A DNA stretch of 19,921 nt from JADJLQ01 sp034439915 (lineage in GTDB: Bacteria; Bacteroidota; Bacteroidia; Chitinophagales; Saprospiraceae). The notes beneath the pieces were generated by a model that searched no databases, was not told where the DNA came from, and saw nothing but the letters and a program-made list of their open reading frames with translations. The translations under genes were made by a program, and so were the position numbers. Location: the NCBI GenBank assembly GCA_034439915.1, contig JAWXBI010000153.1:1-19921 (forward strand), in the 5' to 3' direction. Of the stretch, positions 6,527 through 14,681 are shown piece after piece (position 1 is the stretch's first letter; every line of letters begins with the position of its first letter).

Positions 6527-8041
6527 TTAATCATTTACGTCCGGATCAATTTTATTGCTCAGGTACAAACTGCCGATCACGACGCATACGGAAGCCACTC
6601 CGATAGGATACCATAAGCCGGACAAATAATTACTCCCCGGAAAACTGCTGATCAGCGTGGCAATAAATGGTACCAGCCCTCCAAATACTCCGTTGCCTAC
6701 ATGGTATGGCAGAGACATAGAAGTATACCGGATTTTGGTCGGAAAAAGTTCTACCAAAAATGCCGCAATGGGTCCATAGACCATGGTTACATAAAATATC
6801 TGGATAAATACCAGGAATACAAATTTCCAGAATAAATCCGGAGGCAAGGTTTTGTCATAAATAAAAAAAGTCCCTTCATGATAACCTGCTTTATTCGGGT
6901 CATGGTACACCCGATCCGTCCTGCCTTCCTTAAAACTGACCCCGGAGCTGACTGTTTTGATCCGTTGAATCACAATCACCGAATCTCTGTTTTCATCCAA
7001 ATTTCTGACAATTGGAAGTTCCATCATCTTTACCACTTCGGCAGTTGCCAGGTAGGTACTATCTGTTTTTTCATAGAAGTAGCGGTAAATAGGCCGATAG
7101 GAGAGGATCCCTAAAACCATACCTGCAATCATAATCCATTTTCTGCCAACCTTGTCACTCAACCAACCCCAGAAAATAAAAAACGGTGTGGCCAATACAA
7201 TCGCAGTCAATAAGATATAACGGCTTTGGTTAAATTCTATCCTGCACGTGTTTTCGAGAAAGGATTGGGCATAAAACTGGCCGGTGTACCAGATCACGCC
7301 CTGCCCCATGACCGCTCCAAATAAGGCGAGCAGGACCATTTTGAAATTCTTTTTATGATTAAAACTTTCTTTGAGTGGGTTGATGGAAATCTTTCCTTCA
7401 TTTTTAATTTTGGTAAACGCAGGGGACTCCTGCATTTTCAACCGGATATAAATAGATATACCGACCAGAAATATAGAAGCTAAAAACGGTATCCTCCATC
7501 CCCAGTCATTGAAAGCAACCACTCCCAGCGAGTGACGCAGCCACACGATGACTCCCAGCGACAATAAAAAACCTAAGGTGGCGGTGGTCTGAATCCAACT
7601 GGTATAGAGCCCGCGTTTGTCAGGTGGTGCATGCTCTGCTACATAGGTTGCTGCCCCCCCATACTCTCCGCCCAATGCCAGGCCCTGGATAAGCCTCAGG
7701 ACCAAAACCGCCAACGGAGCGGCATAACCCCAGGATTGATAATCCGGGATCAAACCGATCAGAAAAGTAGAAACCCCCATCAATACCAGGGTCAATAAAA
7801 AAGTGTATTTCCTGCCTACCAAATCACCAATTCTCCCGAAAACCAGGGCACCGAAAGGCCTGACGATAAAACCGGCTGCAAATATGGCCAGGGTATTGAT
7901 CAAGGCAGATGCTCCTGCATCGGGCGGAAAAAGTTTTTTACCGATCAGGACCGCCAAGCTTCCAAAAATGTAAAAATCATACCACTCAATCAGTGTCCCT
8001 ACCGCAGACGCAGTAATGACTTTAGAAATACTCTTACTCAA
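6527..8041 (-). CDS. MFS transporter, metabolite:H+ symporter (MHS) type, with periplasmic insert
   Basis: A 504-residue major facilitator with about 12 membrane segments. Family signatures are clear: GTLIEWYDFYIFG in segment 1, IVRPFGALVFGRIGDLVGRK between segments 2 and 3, LIQGLALGGEYGGAATYVAEHAP in segment 4, and WGWLSDKVGRK after segment 8. MHS proteins import organic acids, amino acids or osmolytes with protons; the substrate here is unknown. Between segments 9 and 10 (about residues 315-400) is a hydrophilic insert predicted to face the periplasm. The start is TTG. An in-frame TAA lies 12 bases upstream, and the family N-terminus begins right there. The gene sits inside the his operon, 80 bases after hisF. 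Confidence 0.9.
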   Translation of the reverse strand: MSKSISKVITASAVGTLIEWYDFYIFGSLAVLIGKKLFPPDAGASALINTLAIFAAGFIVRPFGALVFGRIGDLVGRKYTFLLTLVLMGVSTFLIGLIPDYQSWGYAAPLAVLVLRLIQGLALGGEYGGAATYVAEHAPPDKRGLYTSWIQTTATLGFLLSLGVIVWLRHSLGVVAFNDWGWRIPFLASIFLVGISIYIRLKMQESPAFTKIKNEGKISINPLKESFNHKKNFKMVLLALFGAVMGQGVIWYTGQFYAQSFLENTCRIEFNQSRYILLTAIVLATPFFIFWGWLSDKVGRKWIMIAGMVLGILSYRPIYRYFYEKTDSTYLATAEVVKMMELPIVRNLDENRDSVIVIQRIKTVSSGVSFKEGRTDRVYHDPNKAGYHEGTFFIYDKTLPPDLFWKFVFLVFIQIFYVTMVYGPIAAFLVELFPTKIRYTSMSLPYHVGNGVFGGLVPFIATLISSFPGSNYLSGLWYPIGVASVCVVIGSLYLSNKIDPDVND

Positions 8042-8121
8042 AGGATAGTTTTATAAGCTGAAAGATAATAAAACGGGTCAATTCCGGTCCGGCTAATTCA
8101 ACAACAAAGCAAGCCATTGAC

Positions 8122-8877
8122 TCATTGTCTTACCGGGATTCCCTTTTCGTGCAGATAAGCTTTTAAATCCCCAATCCGTATCTCTCCATAATGGAATATA
8201 CTAGCGGCCAACGCCGCGTCTGCCTTGCCTGCTGTAAATACGTCAACGAAATGATCCATCGTACCGGCTCCACCACTGGCAATGACAGGAATAGAAATCG
8301 TCTCTGAAATAAAACGCAGTGCTTCCACAGCAAAGCCCGTCTTCATACCATCGTGGTTCATAGAAGTAAAGAGGATTTCTCCTGCACCCAGGGTTTCAGC
8401 TTGCCGTATCCAGTTCATCATATTTATTCCGGTAGCAATCCTTCCACCTTGAACAAATACTTCCCAACCGGATTCTGTGAGCCGGCCATCGACAGCCAGT
8501 ACAACAAACTGGCTGCCAAACTCTAAAGCCAGCTGACTGATTAACTGAGGACTTTTTACTGCTGCTGAGTTGATGGATACTTTATCCGCTCCCGATTCCA
8601 GTAGTATCCTGGCATCATCCACCGAAGAAACCCCACCCCCGATCGTAAACGGAATATTGATGTTTTTGGCCACTGCCTTGGCCAGCGCTGCAAGGGTTTT
8701 ACGCTTTTCATGGCTGGCGGTGATATCGAGGAAAACCAGTTCGTCTATTCCTTGTTCACTGTAGACCTTTCCCAGTTCCACCGGATCACCAGCATCCCTT
8801 AAGTCTAAAAAGTTGATGCCTTTGACCGTACGGCCATCCTTGATATCCAGGCAGGCGATGATACGTTTTGCTAACAT
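8122..8877 (-). CDS. hisF: Imidazole glycerol phosphate synthase, cyclase subunit HisF
   Basis: Takes ammonia from HisH and converts PRFAR to imidazole glycerol phosphate plus AICAR. It is a 251-residue TIM barrel of standard length. The catalytic aspartates are D11 (ACLDIKDGRTVKG) and D130 (LAVDGR). Phosphate-binding loops appear as IGGGVSS and ASGGAG, and NHDGMKTGF lies in the second half-barrel. It follows hisA by 12 bases. Position 11 in the barrel and the KGINF segment separate it from HisA. Confidence 0.98.
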   Translation of the reverse strand: MLAKRIIACLDIKDGRTVKGINFLDLRDAGDPVELGKVYSEQGIDELVFLDITASHEKRKTLAALAKAVAKNINIPFTIGGGVSSVDDARILLESGADKVSINSAAVKSPQLISQLALEFGSQFVVLAVDGRLTESGWEVFVQGGRIATGINMMNWIRQAETLGAGEILFTSMNHDGMKTGFAVEALRFISETISIPVIASGGAGTMDHFVDVFTAGKADAALAASIFHYGEIRIGDLKAYLHEKGIPVRQ

Positions 8878-8889
8878 GATTGGTTTACA

Positions 8890-9612
8890 TTATACCCGGG
8901 ATAACAATCCAAGTGATTCTATTTTAATTTTATTTTCATAAATAGCCTTGCCCACAATGGCGCCATAACAATCTATGGTTTCCAGCCGGTATAAATCTTC
9001 CAGGTTATGCACGCCTCCGCTGGCTGTAATTTTTAATCCCGGATATTTTTCAATCAGGATCTGATATAGTTCCTGGTTGACTCCGGTGAGTTGACCGTCT
9101 TTACTGATATCGGTACAAGTCAGGTAGAGTAAGCCATGCTCCATAAAACGATCCAACATATCAAACAAGTGCAACGCTGAGGTATCTTTCCAGGCATGGG
9201 CCGCTAATTTCATATCGCGTACATCGGCAGCCCAAATCAATTTTGCCGCGCCGTATTCCTCCAGCCAGGATTCAAACATCCCGGGCTCCGTGATGGCCAG
9301 ACTGCCTATGTTGGCCTGATTTGCTCCGGAATCAAATACCCGTTTCAAATCCTCTTTAGTTTTAATGCCCCCGCCAAAATCAACTATTAAATGGGTGTGC
9401 GCGCATATTTGTTCCAACACCTGGTGCTGGGTGACTTTTTTATTTCGCGCTCCATCCAGATCAACGAGGTGGAGATGGGTCAGGCCGGCTGCTTCAAATT
9501 GCCTGGCCATCTCTATCGGCTCGGCTGAATATTCCTGCATCCGGTTAAAATCTCCTTCTGTGAGTCGTACACATTTGCCTCCGATTAAGTCAATGGCCGG
9601 GAATATGATCAT
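8890..9612 (-). CDS. hisA: ProFAR isomerase HisA
   Basis: Performs the Amadori rearrangement of ProFAR to PRFAR. A 240-residue TIM barrel with catalytic D8 (FPAIDLIGGKCVRL) and D130 (IWAADVRD); T167 in LTCTDISKDGQLTG fits the position of the conserved threonine. FGGGIKT and TASGGVHNLEDL are the two phosphate loops. It is somewhat divergent in the middle (DMKLAAHAWKDTS) compared with the common GWQ segment, as often seen in Bacteroidota. It lies 25 bases after hisH and 12 before hisF. Confidence 0.97.
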   Translation of the reverse strand: MIIFPAIDLIGGKCVRLTEGDFNRMQEYSAEPIEMARQFEAAGLTHLHLVDLDGARNKKVTQHQVLEQICAHTHLIVDFGGGIKTKEDLKRVFDSGANQANIGSLAITEPGMFESWLEEYGAAKLIWAADVRDMKLAAHAWKDTSALHLFDMLDRFMEHGLLYLTCTDISKDGQLTGVNQELYQILIEKYPGLKITASGGVHNLEDLYRLETIDCYGAIVGKAIYENKIKIESLGLLSRV

Positions 9613-9637
9613 ATTAAAATACTATTTGGAAAAGTCA

Positions 9638-10234
9638 TCAAAGTTTGAGGAAGGTTTCGAGTATACTTAATCCTACCGGACCTGATTTTTCTACATGGAA
9701 TTGAGTGGCAAAAAAATTATCCTTTCTGATGATGGCACTAAAGTGTTGTCCGTATTCACATTGGGCGACCGTATAGGGATTGAGCTCAGCATAATAACTG
9801 TGTACAAAATACACATACTGATCCTGGAACGAAGCCGGTATCCAGTCCCGCGCGGTGATGTCCAGTTGGTTCCATCCCATATGAGGTATTTTAATGGAAG
9901 GATCGGGTGCACTAAATCGTTTTACGTTGACCGGTAGTATTCCCAAACACGGGGTATCGTTTTCTTCCGAATGTTTACACATCAATTGCAGTCCAAGGCA
10001 GATCCCCAGCATGGGTTGTTTCAGTTGGGGCAATAAAATATCCAGGTCAAAGGATTTCAGAAACCGCATCGTACTGGACGCCTCTCCTACACCCGGAAAT
10101 AAAACCTTATCGGCACGAAGTATTAGCTCAGGGTCGCGGGTCAAGGCAACGTCCACTTCAAACCGGTCCAGGGCATATAACACGGATTGTACATTGCCTG
10201 CATTATAATCTATGACTGCAATTTTTTGTTTCAT
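9638..10234 (-). CDS. hisH: Imidazole glycerol phosphate synthase, glutaminase subunit HisH
   Basis: Class I glutamine amidotransferase that supplies ammonia to HisF. The catalytic triad is visible: C79 in LGICLGLQLM, and H180 and E182 in TQFHVEKSG. FPGVGEA forms the early loop and PHMGWN the oxyanion/interface region. At 198 residues it has the usual length. It starts 5 bases after the hisB stop and ends 25 bases before hisA, in the order that lets HisH and HisF be made together. Confidence 0.98.
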   Translation of the reverse strand: MKQKIAVIDYNAGNVQSVLYALDRFEVDVALTRDPELILRADKVLFPGVGEASSTMRFLKSFDLDILLPQLKQPMLGICLGLQLMCKHSEENDTPCLGILPVNVKRFSAPDPSIKIPHMGWNQLDITARDWIPASFQDQYVYFVHSYYAELNPYTVAQCEYGQHFSAIIRKDNFFATQFHVEKSGPVGLSILETFLKL

Positions 10235-10239
10235 AGCGA

Positions 10240-11352
10240 TCAGAGCAAACCTTTAGTGGAGGGTAATAAATCAGATTCCGGATTCCTTTGTTTAGCCATC
10301 CTGATACATTTGGCAAAAGCCTTAAAAATCGCCTCGATTTTATGGTGCTCATTTTCACCCCTTACGCGGACCTGCAGGTTGCTTTTCGATGCATCACTAA
10401 AGGATTTGAAAAAATGGAAAAACATTTCGGTAGGCATTTCCCCAATCCTTTCCCTTCTGAACTCCGCTTCCCAAATCAGCCAGGCCCGGCCGCCAAAATC
10501 CATCAAAACTTCAGCATCGGCTTCGTCCATCGGGATATGAAAGGCGTAGCGCTCTATCCCTTTTTTGTCCCCCAAGGCCTTGAGAACGGCTTCACCCAGG
10601 GCAATCCCGGTATCTTCAATGGTGTGGTGTTCATCGATGTGCAGATCACCCGAACAGCTCAATTGAAGGTCTACTTCACCATGGCGGCTGATCTGTTCCA
10701 GCATATGATCAAAAAAACCCAGGCCGGTATGGATTTCCGATTTACCTGTTCCATCGAGGTCCAGCCTGATATCGATCCGGGTTTCTTTGGTATAGCGGCT
10801 GTGTTGTACCATCCTTTTTTTCAACCTGAGGAATTCATAAATCTCTTTCCAGGAGATCGTTTGTACTGCGATATCCAGCTCATTGTCCTTTAGTGATTCA
10901 TTATACAAAATAGCCTGGCAACCCAGATTAGCTGCAAGTCGCACATCGGTCAGCCTGTCTCCGATCACATAACTATTTTTTAAATCATATTCACCGGATA
11001 AATATTTTTTGAGCATCCCCGTCCCTGGTTTGCGGGTATCCTTTTTTTCATGTTCAAATGAGGGGTCGATGTGCACCGCGGTAAATTCAATCCCTTCATT
11101 TTTAAATGCGGTGATCATTTTTTCCTGGGCCGGCCAGAAATCAGTCTCAGGAAATGAAGAGGTTCCCAATCCATCCTGGTTGGTCACCATGATCAGTTTA
11201 TAATCGAGCTCTCTGGCAATTTTACCCAGCCAGGTAAAAACCCCGGGTAGAAATTCCAGTTTTTCCAATGAATCGATCTGAAAATTATCCGTCGGTTCTA
11301 CAATGAGGGTACCGTCACGGTCAATAAATAATATTTTGTCCATCGTGCTCAT
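10240..11352 (-). CDS. hisB: Bifunctional histidinol-phosphatase / imidazoleglycerol-phosphate dehydratase
   Basis: Catalyses steps 7 and 9 of the pathway. Residues 1 to about 165 form a HAD phosphatase (DRDGTL with nucleophile D11 and D13; TNQDGLG; GDRLTDVRLA). From about residue 180 comes the dehydratase, with paired metal-binding motifs HTGLGFFDHMLEQISRH and DEHHTIEDTGIALGEA, and a second histidine/glutamate pair near the C-terminus (ENEHHKIEAIFKAF). The loop that carries zinc ligands in the E. coli phosphatase (CPHLPADECDCRKP) reads IDPSFEHEKKDTRKP here, so the cysteines are absent. Two in-frame ATGs (11352 and 11343) could serve as start; the first is given. It starts 11 bases after hisC. 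Confidence 0.97.
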   Translation of the reverse strand: MSTMDKILFIDRDGTLIVEPTDNFQIDSLEKLEFLPGVFTWLGKIARELDYKLIMVTNQDGLGTSSFPETDFWPAQEKMITAFKNEGIEFTAVHIDPSFEHEKKDTRKPGTGMLKKYLSGEYDLKNSYVIGDRLTDVRLAANLGCQAILYNESLKDNELDIAVQTISWKEIYEFLRLKKRMVQHSRYTKETRIDIRLDLDGTGKSEIHTGLGFFDHMLEQISRHGEVDLQLSCSGDLHIDEHHTIEDTGIALGEAVLKALGDKKGIERYAFHIPMDEADAEVLMDFGGRAWLIWEAEFRRERIGEMPTEMFFHFFKSFSDASKSNLQVRVRGENEHHKIEAIFKAFAKCIRMAKQRNPESDLLPSTKGLL

Positions 11353-11363
11353 TAAAGGTTAAA

Positions 11364-12389
11364 TCATGATTTCATATGGTCCAATAAAATCGAGTTTTCT
11401 TCTGCTGTCCCCACCGTAATCCGAAGGCAGCCTTCACAACCAGGTTCTTTTGAGCGGTTGCGAACTACTATCCCCTGTTGAATCAATCCGGAGTAGACTT
11501 CATCTGCATGTAAACATTTTATCAACAAAAAATTGCTGTCGGATGGGTAAACCTGAACCACCTCCTTCATTGTTTTAAAAGCATCTATCAATTTCAATTT
11601 CTCCTCCTGTAATTGTTTTACCTGCTGTTTCATTTCTTCTTCTCTGCTGAGCCGGTCTAAAACAAATCGTTGAGTCAGGATATTGATATTGTATGGAGCC
11701 TTGACTTTATTAAAATAACCTATGAGCTGCGGTGAAGCAAAAGCCATACCCAGCCTTACGGCGGCCATTCCCCAGGCTTTGGACAGGGTCTGCATAATGA
11801 TGAGGTGGTCATAGTTTTTGAGAAAAGGCAGCAGGGTATGATCCGCACAAAAATCGATATATGCTTCATCGACAACTACTATTCCTTTAAAATAATCCAG
11901 AAGTTCCAGTACTAAGGACTGATCCAACCGATTTCCCGTCGGGTTATTGGGGCTGCATAAAAAAAGTACTTTGGTATTCGGTGTGATCGCCGATTTTATA
12001 GCCTGGATATCCGGTTGAAAATCATTGTCCAGCCTGACTTTGATAACATCTACATCAGCGATATCCGCACTGACCTGGTACATCCCGTATGTTGGTGGCA
12101 ACACCATAATTTGGTCTTCACCCGGAGTACAAAAAATCCGGAGGATCAGATCAATAGCTTCATCACTGCCATTCCCGAGGAAAATACATTCAGTTGGAAT
12201 TTTTTTAAGGGTAGAGATCCGTTGCTTAAGTGCCTGTTGTAAAGGATCGGGATATCGGTTTACACCCGACTCGTAAGGATTTTCATTCGCGTCCAAAAAC
12301 ACGTCACCGGTGCCTGTAAATTCATGTCGTGCTGAAGCATAGGGCTTGAGCCGGATAATATTGGGGCGTATCAGGGATTCCAGGTTCAT
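11364..12389 (-). CDS. hisC: Histidinol-phosphate aminotransferase
   Basis: PLP enzyme converting imidazole acetol-phosphate to histidinol phosphate. A fold-type I aminotransferase of 341 residues. Visible motifs are ANENPYES, GNGSDEAIDLI, SPNNPTGN, VVDEAYIDF and TLSKAWGMAAVRLG with the PLP-binding lysine K204. The conserved C-terminal arginine appears in CLRITVGT. Its ATG overlaps the hisD stop (ATGA). The N-terminal region RPNIIRLKPY matches the HisC type and not general aspartate aminotransferases. Confidence 0.97.
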   Translation of the reverse strand: MNLESLIRPNIIRLKPYASARHEFTGTGDVFLDANENPYESGVNRYPDPLQQALKQRISTLKKIPTECIFLGNGSDEAIDLILRIFCTPGEDQIMVLPPTYGMYQVSADIADVDVIKVRLDNDFQPDIQAIKSAITPNTKVLFLCSPNNPTGNRLDQSLVLELLDYFKGIVVVDEAYIDFCADHTLLPFLKNYDHLIIMQTLSKAWGMAAVRLGMAFASPQLIGYFNKVKAPYNINILTQRFVLDRLSREEEMKQQVKQLQEEKLKLIDAFKTMKEVVQVYPSDSNFLLIKCLHADEVYSGLIQQGIVVRNRSKEPGCEGCLRITVGTAEENSILLDHMKS

Positions 12390-13675
12390 TCGGTCTTGAG
12401 TTTTGCCAGCCGTATACTCACAGCCAGTTGATGTGCTTTTAATGCTTCCGCTTCTGCCATGATTTCGACATGAGGCCCTATAGCCTGGAGCCCTGCTTTG
12501 GATAATTTTTGAAACGTGATTTTTTTGGTAAAGGCATCCAGGTTTACCCCACTGTAAGCTTTGGCATAAGCGCTGGTCGGCAGGGTATGATTGGTGCCGG
12601 ATGCATAATCCCCCACAGATTCCGGTGTATACGGGCCTATGAATACAGAGCCGGCATTGATCACCTGCTCGGCAAGGAAATCCGCATCGCGATGGTTCAG
12701 GATCAGGTGTTCAGGGGCATAAGCATTGATAAAATCAATTTGATCTTGTTGATCGTTGAGCAGGATCGCAAAACTATTCGACAAAGCACCTTCAGCATGT
12801 TTTTTGCGTGGAAGGTCCTCCACCAGGTAGTTGACTTCTTTATCAACCTTTGAGATCATTACCTCCGAATTAGATACCAAAACAACCTGACTGTCTGATC
12901 CATGTTCAGCCTGGGATAAAAGGTCGATAGCCACAAAGGTAGGGTCAGCCTGATCATCAGCGCAGATCATCACTTCCGAAGGTCCGGCAGGTAAATCGAT
13001 CGCTATACCTTGTTGTTGAACTTTCATTTTCGCCTGGGTAACAAAACGGTTTCCCGGGCCGAAAATTTTGGTCACAGCAGGTATTTGTCGGGTACCGTAT
13101 GCTAAAGCTGCAATAGCCTGTGCTCCTCCCAACCTGAATATTTGGGTTACGCCACAAAGCATAGCCGCATAAAGAATTGCAGGATGGATATTTTTTTCTT
13201 TATCGGGTGGACTGCATAAAATAATTTCCCTGCACCCTGCAATTTTTGCCGGGATAGCCAGCATCAATACGGTAGAAAACAAAGGAGCTGTGCCCCCGGG
13301 TATGTAAATCCCTACCCGCTCAATAGGAGTTGATTTTTGCCAGCAATGTACGCCAGGCATGGTCTCGATAATCCGGATCGTTTGGACTTGTGACTTATGA
13401 AAGAGTTCAATATTTTTTCTGGCGACATGTATCGCATTTTTTAATGCGGGGCCGAGGGCAGATTCGGCCTCATCCATTGCTTCCTGTCCAACTTTAAAAT
13501 TATCCAGGTGACAATTATCCAGTTGTAATGAATACTTTATTAATGCTTTATCTCCCTCTTGTTTGACTTCCGCCAGGATTTGATCTACGATTTGATCCTG
13601 AACATCATTGAGGTCAGCTGGCCTCTGGCAAAGTGCAGCCCATTGGCTTCTGGGTGGTTCAACATATGTTTTCAT
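12386..13675 (-). CDS. hisD: Histidinol dehydrogenase
   Basis: Zinc- and NAD-dependent oxidation of histidinol to histidine, the last two steps. I chose the ATG at 13675 (MKTYVEPPRSQW), giving 429 residues, close to the 434 of E. coli. The frame stays open further upstream, but that stretch lies inside hisG and has no family similarity. Visible are GGTAPLFSTVLML, FGPGNRFVTQAK, IDLPAGPSEV, the zinc region SQAEHGSDSQ, the catalytic APEHL pair, VGDYASGTNHTLPT (zinc aspartate) and KAHQLAV (zinc histidine). It begins 2 bases after the hisG stop and overlaps hisC by 4 bases. Confidence 0.97.
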   Translation of the reverse strand: MKTYVEPPRSQWAALCQRPADLNDVQDQIVDQILAEVKQEGDKALIKYSLQLDNCHLDNFKVGQEAMDEAESALGPALKNAIHVARKNIELFHKSQVQTIRIIETMPGVHCWQKSTPIERVGIYIPGGTAPLFSTVLMLAIPAKIAGCREIILCSPPDKEKNIHPAILYAAMLCGVTQIFRLGGAQAIAALAYGTRQIPAVTKIFGPGNRFVTQAKMKVQQQGIAIDLPAGPSEVMICADDQADPTFVAIDLLSQAEHGSDSQVVLVSNSEVMISKVDKEVNYLVEDLPRKKHAEGALSNSFAILLNDQQDQIDFINAYAPEHLILNHRDADFLAEQVINAGSVFIGPYTPESVGDYASGTNHTLPTSAYAKAYSGVNLDAFTKKITFQKLSKAGLQAIGPHVEIMAEAEALKAHQLAVSIRLAKLKTE

Positions 13676-13677
13676 AG

Positions 13678-14535
13678 TCAGCTCACCATTTTTTCGATAG
13701 GTATGACGAGAATACCCTCTGCCCCAGCTTGTTTTAAAGCCCCAATCACTTCCCAGAATTGTTGTTCCGGTATCACTGAATGAATTGAACACCAACCATC
13801 AATCGCCAGGGGCAGGACCGTGGGGCTTTTGATACCCGGCAGAATTTGAATAATCTGGTCCAGCGCTGATCTGGGTGCATTCAGTACGATGTACTTGTTT
13901 TTTCTGGCTTCAAGGGTAGCCCTGATCCTGAACAATAACTGGTCCAGCAATTGTTGTTTTTCGTTACTAAGGTTTTCATGGGCATAGATACAAGCTTCGG
14001 ATTTGAGGATGATGTCCTTTTCTTCCAGCTTATTCTGAAACAAGGTATTACCTGAACTGACTAAGTCACAAATCCCATCCGCCAGACCAATATGAGGGGC
14101 GATCTCCACACTGCCTGAGATTTGGTGAATTTCGGCCTTGACACCATTTTTAGCAAGGAACCGGGACAGGGTGGCGGGATAAGAAGTAGCTATCCGTTTA
14201 CCTTCAAAAAAACGGATATTTTCATACCCACTTTTCTGGGGAACGGCAATAGATAAGCGGCATTTGGAAAATCCAAGGCTCATAAGTTTCGAAACCCTGC
14301 TTCCTTTTTCAACGACTGTATTTTCTCCCAAAATGGCTATATCCGCTACTCCATCCTGAAGGTATTCCGGAATATCCCCATTCCGCAGATAGAGGATGTC
14401 CAACGGGAAGCCCATGGCGCTTGTTTTGAGTTGGTCCGTACCTGAATCTACCCGGAGACCGCAGTCTTTGAGTAAAATCATACAGTCCTCGTGCATCCGG
14501 CCTGATTTCTGTATTGCTATATTTAATCTGGTCAT
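13678..14535 (-). CDS. hisG: ATP phosphoribosyltransferase, long form HisG
   Basis: First, committed step: ATP plus PRPP to phosphoribosyl-ATP. The 285 residues indicate the long HisG form, which does not need HisZ. A catalytic domain spans about residues 1-205 (IAIQKSGRMHED; DIAILGENTV; ATSYPATLSRFLAKNG; DLVSSGNTL, the PRPP-binding loop). A C-terminal ACT-like regulatory domain of about 75 residues follows (SPTVLPLAIDGWCSIHSV to GAEGILVIPIEKMV). Feedback inhibition by histidine through that domain is the family rule. It is the first structural gene, 20 bases downstream of the attenuator terminator. Confidence 0.98.
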   Translation of the reverse strand: MTRLNIAIQKSGRMHEDCMILLKDCGLRVDSGTDQLKTSAMGFPLDILYLRNGDIPEYLQDGVADIAILGENTVVEKGSRVSKLMSLGFSKCRLSIAVPQKSGYENIRFFEGKRIATSYPATLSRFLAKNGVKAEIHQISGSVEIAPHIGLADGICDLVSSGNTLFQNKLEEKDIILKSEACIYAHENLSNEKQQLLDQLLFRIRATLEARKNKYIVLNAPRSALDQIIQILPGIKSPTVLPLAIDGWCSIHSVIPEQQFWEVIGALKQAGAEGILVIPIEKMVS

Positions 14536-14555
14536 ACGTGTTACATTAAAATAAA

Positions 14556-14584
14556 AAAGGCCTACCGGGTAACGGCAAGCCTTT
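14556..14584 (-). terminator. his operon attenuator (intrinsic terminator)
   Basis: Read on the minus strand, AAAGGCTTGCCG, loop TTACC, and CGGTAGGCCTTT form an unbroken 12-bp stem with two G-U pairs, followed at once by a T-rich run (TTTTATTTT). It lies 42 bases after the leader peptide stop and 20 bases before the hisG start. Only a regulated readthrough makes sense at this position, which identifies it as the attenuator. Confidence 0.93.
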
Positions 14585-14625
14585 GGATTTTATATTTTTT
14601 GTATTCAATCAAGACATACCCTTCC

Positions 14626-14676
14626 CTATTGCGTCAGCAACGAATGATGGTGGTGATGTCCGGAATGAATTAACAT
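14626..14676 (-). CDS. hisL: his operon leader peptide
   Basis: A 16-codon frame, MLIHSGHHHHHSLLTQ, ending in TAG. Six of its 16 codons are histidine, five in a row (CAT CAC CAC CAT CAT, codons 7-11). It precedes an intrinsic terminator in front of hisG. This is the layout of known his attenuators in Gammaproteobacteria: low charged tRNA-His stalls the ribosome in the His run and prevents the terminator from forming. The start codon has no Shine-Dalgarno sequence, as usual for this phylum. It lies only 5 bases after a -7 box, so the message may be leaderless or nearly so. Confidence 0.88.
   Translation of the reverse strand: MLIHSGHHHHHSLLTQ
14629..14640 (-). promoter_or_regulatory. Candidate 1:2 hairpin and antiterminator segment of the his leader
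   Basis: On the minus strand TTGC-TGAC-GCAA forms a small hairpin over leader codons 13-16. Its 3' part, within TGACGCAA, can instead pair with TTGCCGTTA in the 5' arm and loop of the terminator (8 pairs, one bulged C). This gives mutually exclusive 1:2, 2:3 and 3:4 pairings. The short helices make the model tentative. Confidence 0.4.
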
Positions 14677-14681
14677 GGTTG

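Noticed and set aside
6878..7114. Plus-strand open frame opposite the transporter
   Set aside because: It is a shadow frame within a clearly coding minus-strand gene, with no recognisable domain or promoter.
8060..8067. TATCTTTC as an internal promoter for the transporter, ybjQ, hisIE and ogt
   Set aside because: It matches 7 of 8 positions of the longer consensus, but no -33 element is at the right spacing. It is a possible weak promoter, not supportable.
8042..8121. Terminator between hisF and the transporter
   Set aside because: CCGGACCGG is a short repeat without a loop or T-run on either strand, so the operon likely continues.
13676..13795. Upstream in-frame extension of hisD
   Set aside because: It lies inside the hisG 3' end, has no family similarity, and the ATG at 13675 gives the normal HisD length and N-terminus.
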